A stretch of 22,500 bases of DNA from Halisarca cf. caerulea (lineage: Eukaryota > Porifera > Demospongiae > Chondrillida > Halisarcidae), in contig CAUJGJ010000242.1 of NCBI GenBank assembly GCA_963170055.1, positions 2,091,977 through 2,114,476 of the forward strand, given 5' to 3'. The position numbers were made by a program, and so were the translations under genes. Below, in pieces: positions 18,920 to 22,500 of this stretch (position 1 is its first letter; the number at the start of each line of letters is the position of its first letter). The notes beneath the pieces are model-generated. The model was not told the origin of the DNA, did not search any database, and saw only the letters and a program-made list of their open reading frames with translations.

Positions 18920-19778
18920 ATATATATATCTATACATATAATACACTGACTATTACACAATTTTATACTTCAGTGCTTGTAGGTCGTATATAACCACACA
19001 GGTCGTGGGGTCACAGGGGTATGAGCACATATGCTCCCTGACCTCTTAAATAGGGAGGATATGCATTCATTTTTGTTTTGTGTGAGTATGAACTTATAGT
19101 AACTGATTGTGAAATTCTTCCTTACAGGTTTATGTAGTTTATGCTTTCTTTCAAGCGTATACATATAATGCAAACTGAAATGTATTTCAAAATGTCCCCA
19201 ATGTACCCCCTCTATTTCAGACATCTTGGGACTAGAGAAGACTTAGACTATCTTTAAGTTGATCCTCAAGATATGCTCCTTCAGGGGTTGACACTACCCC
19301 ATATTAATGTAAGGGTATATAAAAACCCTTCAGATGGTAAAAGTACATTAGACTGAATCCTCCAAAAATTTAGAACAAGCCTATAAAGGTAATTGTGAAA
19401 CAGGAACAAGTCTAGGTTGGTAAAGGGCAAGACAGACACAGGGTTATACCCGCTTAGGGCTTGACGAGCATCGGGCTATACATACATAAGGCTAAAGGGT
19501 ATAGGGCTAGACAGAGTTCAATTGAACTTAGGGCACACTGAGTGCCAATTTCAACATCTTCCAACACATAAATATATATGAGATGTACAAAATGACACTT
19601 TGGGCACTCCCTTCAGTATACATTTTACCCTAATTGAAACTTTCCAAATTTCCTTATCTATACAAGAACCTTCTTCTAGACTTATCGATATAGATTGCTA
19701 TTTCAGGAAAAAAGGATTGTACAATTTATAGCCATACTTACCAAGAGAAATCAGGATCCATAGTTTATTTATATTCAT
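12643..19778 (-). CDS. Gene B: type I membrane receptor, Ig-FN3x4-TM with tyrosine tail
   Basis: Spliced model on the minus strand joining 19778-19742, 17780-17505, 17406-17098, 14675-14373, 14281-13985, 13911-13630, 13091-12905 and 12736-12643. The total is 1785 bp, an exact multiple of three, giving 594 residues. An alternative first exon at 21481-21445 has the same length and phase. Order: signal peptide (about 1-20), Ig (13-105), four FN3 domains (105-208, 208-309, 309-408, 408-502), transmembrane helix (about 517-542), basic KLRKWKK, then a tail with Y569, Y576/Y577 and Y588. Introns 1-6 are phase 1 and intron 7 phase 2. It is a paralogue of gene A, in tandem and the same orientation. 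Surface adhesion or recognition with phosphotyrosine signalling is inferred. The exact exon set needs transcript support. Confidence 0.75.
12905..13091 (-). CDS. Gene B transmembrane exon
   Basis: 187 bp. Acceptor CTATCCTTATTTAG before 13091 (phase 1). Encodes [15 protein letters not shown], a helix [34 protein letters not shown], then a Pro/Glu/Asp-rich stretch. The donor is CAA|GTCAGT (phase 2), inferred because it is the only site that restores the frame to the tail exon. Read through, the frame would continue about 14 codons to a stop at 12862. Confidence 0.82.
13132..13173. repeat. Perfect 42-bp hairpin (20-bp arms)
   Basis: GACCAAGTGTTGTAATGTGT (13132-13151), loop GG, then its exact reverse complement (13154-13173). 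It is 41-82 bases upstream of the acceptor of the gene B transmembrane exon, between it and a long (CA)n tract. Confidence 0.93.
13187..13490. repeat. (CA)n microsatellite, about 300 bp, interrupted
   Basis: CA tracts with short interruptions occupy most of the 538-bp intron 13092-13629; in the gene B transcript this is (UG)n. Thr-His repeat frames here are artefacts. Confidence 0.96.
13630..13911 (-). CDS. Gene B FN3 exon 4 (membrane-proximal)
   Basis: 282 bp, phase 1-1: acceptor ACATTGTACTTTTAG before 13911, donor ACAG|GTGGGT at 13630. Encodes [52 protein letters not shown], then NGEG. The Trp, LRYR, and [12 protein letters not shown] elements are canonical FN3. Confidence 0.87.
13985..14281 (-). 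CDS. Gene B FN3 exon 3
   Basis: 297 bp, phase 1-1: acceptor ATTTATATTAAAG before 14281, donor ACAG|GTGGGT at 13985. Encodes [65 protein letters not shown]. It is nearly identical along most of its length to the neighbouring exon 14373-14675, marking a recent tandem exon duplication. Confidence 0.88.
14373..14675 (-). CDS. Gene B FN3 exon 2
   Basis: 303 bp, phase 1-1: acceptor ATTCTTTCATAG before 14675, donor CAAG|GTATGT at 14373. Encodes [68 protein letters not shown]. It differs from 13985-14281 mainly after the GTRYEVE stretch (strand F-G region), as if that end were under different constraint or had been replaced. Confidence 0.88.
14676..17097. other. Gene B intron with foldback element and direct repeats
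   Basis: 2.4 kb between FN3 exons. A 94-codon frame at 15620-15904 has no recognised domain. Short direct repeats sharing GGAATTGCCAT...ACCAGATAACC occur at 15913-15952 and 16323-16360, the second inside the foldback element. Confidence 0.55.
16100..16754. mobile_element. Degenerate foldback element with about 150-bp inverted arms
   Basis: The left arm (about 16100-16248) reverse-complemented aligns with the right arm (about 16603-16754): TATCCTCAGCTGTTCAG / TATCCTCAGCTATTCAG, GTCCTGGCTGTCA / TTCCTGGCGGTCA, CACTGGTGAAAGAT / CACTGATGAAATAT and CAACCTTTTCTGTT / GAACCTTTTTTGTT. The divergence suggests an old insertion. No coding capacity. Confidence 0.65.
17098..17406 (-). CDS. Gene B FN3 exon 1
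   Basis: 309 bp, phase 1-1: acceptor GCATTTGTAG before 17406, donor AATG|GTAGGA at 17098. Encodes [59 protein letters not shown] and GQGPYSDRR. It is closely related to both gene A exons 4509-4829 and 8135-8452. An in-frame ATG at 17464 lies in the upstream intron and is unlikely to be used. Confidence 0.86.
17505..17780 (-). CDS. Gene B immunoglobulin-like exon
   Basis: 276 bp, phase 1-1: acceptor CCTTAAATGTAG before 17780, donor GTTG|GTGAGT at 17505. Ig signature: Cys in RLHVACRGD, Trp in [16 protein letters not shown] as strand E, and [10 protein letters not shown] around the second Cys. Potential N-glycosylation site NQT near the start. It is the most N-terminal domain of the mature protein. 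Confidence 0.86.
18294..18752. mobile_element. Nested inverted-repeat element (outer pair)
   Basis: An outer inverted pair flanks the CCGTA MITE: CTGCCAGGTGTATTGCACAC (from 18299) matches the reverse complement of the right side ending near 18748 with one mismatch, and GTTTGTGGATAG/GTTGTGGATAG recurs next to the inner element. This looks like either a larger foldback element or an insertion of one MITE into another. Confidence 0.7.
18390..18684. mobile_element. CCGTA-type MITE, second copy
   Basis: The ends CCGTAGAGCGGGAAATTT (left) and its inverted copy (right) are flanked by TA at 18390-18391 and 18683-18684. The interior carries several TTCGCGAA and TTCGCGA motifs. It is related in end structure to 3841-4435 but half its length. 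Confidence 0.8.
18778..18925. repeat. Compound (TCTA)n-(TA)n microsatellite
   Basis: TCTA units pass into a long TA tract, as at 6177-6380. Confidence 0.96.
19440..19545. repeat. Repeat copy inverted relative to 22200-22300
   Basis: Its reverse complement reads TTGAACTCTGTCTAGCCC...ATACCC...TAGCC.TATGTATGTATA, which aligns with the plus strand at about 22204-22290. Internally it looks like a degenerate CTAGCCCTGTACC-type minisatellite. Confidence 0.6.
19742..19778 (-). CDS. Gene B proximal first coding exon (signal peptide)
   Basis: ATG at 19778 reads [12 protein letters not shown] and ends in donor CTTG|GTAAGTA, phase 1. Joined to 17780 it gives LWILISLALPTNA, a plausible signal peptide. 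An upstream ATG at about 19799 is out of frame and stops after seven codons. Confidence 0.78.
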
Positions 19779-19991
19779 TTTCGCGTCCGTGAATTCATTT
19801 ATGATGGTCCAGGGTCAATGTGAACTACAACACCTTTCCTCTACAAACTCCAGCAGTTGTTACATAAAAAGTCATGTTAGGCTTATGTGGATACACTGAC
19901 TGTCCACTGAACTCCACTCACTACATACCAATTACCGGTGTTGTCTAGTGTACACTTATCCAATCAAAATTCAAAGTTTGTACCACTGATA

Positions 19992-20045
19992 GAGTGAGCA
20001 GCCACACAGATTGTGGGGGTATCACATTTATCACATTTTCACATT
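19992..20045 (-). promoter_or_regulatory. Conserved upstream block, gene B proximal promoter
   Basis: Plus-strand reading GAGTGAGCAGCCACACAGAT, TGTGGGGGTATCACA, then a diverged end. It lies about 215-265 bp upstream of the ATG at 19778 and aligns with the three sister blocks. Confidence 0.6.
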
Positions 20046-20263
20046 GATTTTCCTTATCTCTTTATATTATCACTCTACTGTACATAAACAATTAAGTATT
20101 AATGATGCATTCTTCCTTGTATAAGAATGTTTGTGTGCTACATATACATATTATAGGTTCCCACACAAGATATTGTCTGTACATATGATAATAGTGTGGA
20201 AATAAATGTCTACTATATGTACTCTTATATGAGAACATGCATGTGTAAATGTGAGTGCATGAA

Positions 20264-20305
20264 GTGTGTGTGTGTGTGTGTGTGTGCGTGTGCGCGTGTG
20301 TGTGT
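20264..20305. repeat. (GT)n microsatellite
   Basis: GT tract with GCGC interruptions, in the same relative position as the (GT)n tract at 9965-10033 within the duplicated segment. Confidence 0.93.
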
Positions 20306-20360
20306 ACTGTATATGTTTGCATATGTGCAGTTCTGTATGTATGACCTTTTGTGTGCACTA

Positions 20361-20560
20361 TGATGTTTACACTCTCTTCAGTATACTGTAATATCAGTAT
20401 ATAACTGTTACTGTTAGTTTTGTTTAGCAAGTACATAGATGATTTCATTATTTGGTATTGTGCACTGTCTGATTATCTAGATGCAGGTTGTGTAAGGAAT
20501 GGGAAGACCTGAAAAAATTATGCTGCCCATACACCTCAGGAGTGGAGACTTTGATATAAT
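20361..20560. repeat. Segmental repeat, copy 2 (upstream of gene B)
   Basis: Homologous to 10058-10245, starting with TGATGTTTACACTCTCTTC and ending in CCCATACACCTCAGGA...GGAGAC. It follows a (GT)n tract as copy 1 does. Confidence 0.75.
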
Positions 20561-21295
20561 ATAATATTATATGACCCACGTATCTATATACACAGACACA
20601 ATTTTTCCAATTTATGACTTTATGTAATATATTCATATTATTATAAGTAAAGCACTAGCTGAACAAATACGTGCTCATGAACTATATAGGTACATATACT
20701 CAACACACAAACAGATGTCTTTTTTTGCTGTGAGAGATTTGTCAGGGTTCTATGTAGGATTAAAATTTGGGGAAGCCGGAGTACTACAGTGAATGACTAC
20801 CGTGCAAGATATGCACAAAATTTGATGCAAGTATTGTATATATGTATACAACATGTTGATGAGTAAAATTTTAGCTACCCCTTACATGTAGGAACCCTTT
20901 GACATAGAAAGATTAAAAAGGTACGTAAGGCCATTTGGTAGATCACAACATTGACTGAAGTTGTTTGTGTAAATACTTTTGAATATGCCAATTTAATCAC
21001 TGGATAAGATGTTAGAGGATGTGTTGAGTGCAGAAATGTAACTTGTTAGAAAATACAATATAGGGTGAATTTACGGTTAAGGTTAAAGCATGCCATTTTA
21101 CTATATGTGCCAATACCTTCATTACTGAATATTGATTTATATGTAATAGTGTACACGGTACTACACTGTTATATACTCCAACTTAAAAATGTAGTGTCAG
21201 TTTAGTATCCATGCAGTCTATAATGCTCTACACTGTAAAAACACACAAAAAGCAAGATTTTCTTTCTCAATAGATACCATAGCACAGTTCAACTG

Positions 21296-21362
21296 CAGTG
21301 GAACCTCTGTATAACGGATATTTTGGGGGCTGAAAAACAGTTTGTTATAAGAGGTTTCACTG
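21296..21362. mobile_element. 67-bp pogo/Tigger-like mini-MITE
   Basis: Left end CAGTGGAACCTCTGTATAAC and right end, reverse-complemented, CAGTGAAACCTCTTATAAC. Only about 30 bp lie between, so it is close to a pure pair of TIRs. Same TIR family as 5760-5930. Confidence 0.8.
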
Positions 21363-21444
21363 TATCTCTTTGGCATTATGCATTAAACATCAAAATTTCT
21401 ATACAAATCATCAAAAGTATTCGCATTACAAATTCTTTTCTTAC

Positions 21445-21481
21445 CAAGAGAAATCAGTATCCATAGCCTGTTTAAGTACAT
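21445..21481 (-). CDS. Gene B distal alternative first coding exon (signal peptide)
   Basis: ATG at 21481 reads MYLNRLWILISL and ends in donor CTTG|GTAAGA, phase 1. Same length and nearly the same peptide as 19742-19778; spliced to 17780 it would give the same mature protein. It could also belong to a further paralogue. Confidence 0.7.
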
Positions 21482-21748
21482 CGTGTAGGCTTTGAATATA
21501 CCTTGGTGGATCAGGACTGATTGATCTGACTTAGCTTATACTCTACTCAATTTACTGCGTATCTAGAGTAGTAGTCTTGTGGTAAGACCTACCTAGTCTT
21601 TATAAGAGCTTCTGTAACCACGAATATAATTCGTGATTACCTACTTGGCTACCCACTGATCCTGTATGCCTGTATCTCTTCACTGACTACAGTCTCAGGT
21701 TGTTTTGGATATCAGATGTCTAGTTAGATGTGCATGTGGATACCACTT

Positions 21749-21808
21749 GAGTGAGGAGCCTTGCAGATTGTGGGGATATCAAATGTCAGGTTCAGTTACA
21801 CTATCACG
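21749..21808 (-). promoter_or_regulatory. Conserved upstream block, gene B distal promoter
   Basis: Plus-strand reading GAGTGAGGAGCCTTGCAGAT, TGTGGGGATATCAAA, TGTCAGGTTCA. It lies about 270-330 bp upstream of the ATG at 21481. Confidence 0.58.
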
Positions 21809-22370
21809 TTGTCCTACACAGACAATTATGAATGGTGCATTCTTTACCATGCAAGAATGCATGTGACCATACCAATTGGTGCTGGAACAAACCATTGTAT
21901 TATGCTATTTCTAATGTAGGTATATATGTATGTATACAATGCATTATGGAGTATGGTAGTACTCCCATATGTAGGATGGATTTGGGCATATTATGACACA
22001 CCAGCTACAAGGTAAAGTATAGTTTAAAAGCTTCATAAAGATATCTCCTTAAAGAAGTTCAATGTACACTCTCCGAGGTATATATATGGGTCCACAACAT
22101 CCACTTCAAATTCCTACAAGCCTCATGTGTAGCACATTATACATACGTATAATGTGCTATACATGCGGGATGCAGGAATTTGCACAGTGCACACTCAGGC
22201 GACCCAACTGAACTCTGTCTATAGCCCTGTACCCATCTAGCCTCATATATGTGTATATTGCCCTATGCTCATCTAGCTCTGTACCTGTTCCATAACTTAC
22301 TCTGTTCTGATAAACCCTTTTTGCATGGTCCTATGTCAAATGGTTATAATGCACCCTTACATGTAGGGGT
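21809..22370. other. No gene recognised; hairpin and repeat copy
   Basis: GGTGCATTCTTTACCATGCA (21834-21853) resembles ATGCATTCTTCCTTGTATAA near 20104, extending the promoter duplication. The rest holds the hairpin at 22109-22180 and the repeat at 22200-22300 related to 19440-19545. Confidence 0.5.
22109..22180. repeat. Imperfect 72-bp hairpin
   Basis: Arms of about 34 bases: the inner 13 pair perfectly (TAGCACATTATAC / GTATAATGTGCTA) around a 4-base loop, and the outer arms pair with a few mismatches, ending in AATTCCT/AGGAATT. It may be a tiny MITE or a small-RNA precursor-like foldback. Confidence 0.75.
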
Positions 22371-22373
22371 CAT

Positions 22374-22500
<127 letters not shown>

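Larger units (their letters stand above)
17781..19741. other. Gene B first intron (short form)
   Basis: It contains a pair of related direct repeats (about 18000-18112 and 18942-19082; shared GGTCATATATAA/GGTCGTATATAA, GGGGTCA, TTTTTGTTTTG), a nested inverted-repeat element, a TCTA/TA microsatellite, and a copy of a CTAGCCCTATA-type repeat at about 19440-19540. No exon was recognised. Confidence 0.55.
19779..21444. other. Spacer between the two gene B first exons
   Basis: It contains the conserved upstream block (19992-20045), a (GT)n tract (20264-20305), the segmental repeat shared with gene A (20361-20560) and a 67-bp MITE (21296-21362). No exon-like frame was seen. Confidence 0.6.

Noticed and set aside
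18605..18949. 114-codon plus-strand frame
   Set aside because: Made of MITE end sequence followed by microsatellite translation.

Overview
The window looks like nuclear DNA from an animal, most plausibly a sponge (demosponge) or another early-branching marine invertebrate. The genes are split into short exons with GT-AG introns, the DNA is AT-rich and loaded with (TA)n and (CA/GT)n microsatellites, and there are LINE remnants and several small inverted-repeat transposons. Nothing bacterial (operons, Shine-Dalgarno sites, CRISPR) is visible. The sponge assignment rests on overall style and the CCGTA-ended MITEs; it is an inference.

The main content is two head-to-tail paralogous receptor genes, both on the minus strand. 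Gene A spans about 808-9083 (or to 11012). Gene B spans about 12643-19778 (or to 21481). I rebuilt both by hand from splice sites. Every internal exon encodes exactly one extracellular domain, and all introns are phase 1 except the last, which is phase 2 in both genes. Gene A reads: signal-peptide exon, FN3 (8135-8452), Ig (5061-5393), FN3 (4509-4829), FN3 (3025-3318), transmembrane exon (1016-1199), tyrosine-rich tail exon (808-901); 527 residues. Gene B reads: signal-peptide exon, Ig (17505-17780), FN3 (17098-17406), FN3 (14373-14675), FN3 (13985-14281), FN3 (13630-13911), transmembrane exon (12905-13091), tail exon (12643-12736); 594 residues. The tails share three tyrosines in the spacing YxxV-x4-YxDV-x7-YExVTI, which resembles ITAM-type signalling tails.

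Each gene has two candidate first exons about 1.7-1.9 kb apart (9044-9083 and 10964-11012 for A; 19742-19778 and 21445-21481 for B). All four encode a short signal peptide with an LWIL core and end in a phase-1 donor. A conserved block of about 55 bp lies 170-330 bp upstream of each start. This suggests duplicated alternative promoters for a family of type I Ig/FN3 surface receptors, the sort of arrangement expected of a recognition or allorecognition locus. Function is inferred, not shown.

The introns and spacers hold a 5'-truncated LINE with an open RT frame (about 1337-2945), a decayed fragment resembling the endonuclease end of another LINE (about 6560-7410), five or more MITE-like elements, a degenerate foldback element (16100-16754), a perfect 42-bp hairpin beside the gene B transmembrane exon, and many microsatellites. 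Positions 1-807 and 21482-22500 contain no gene I can support.
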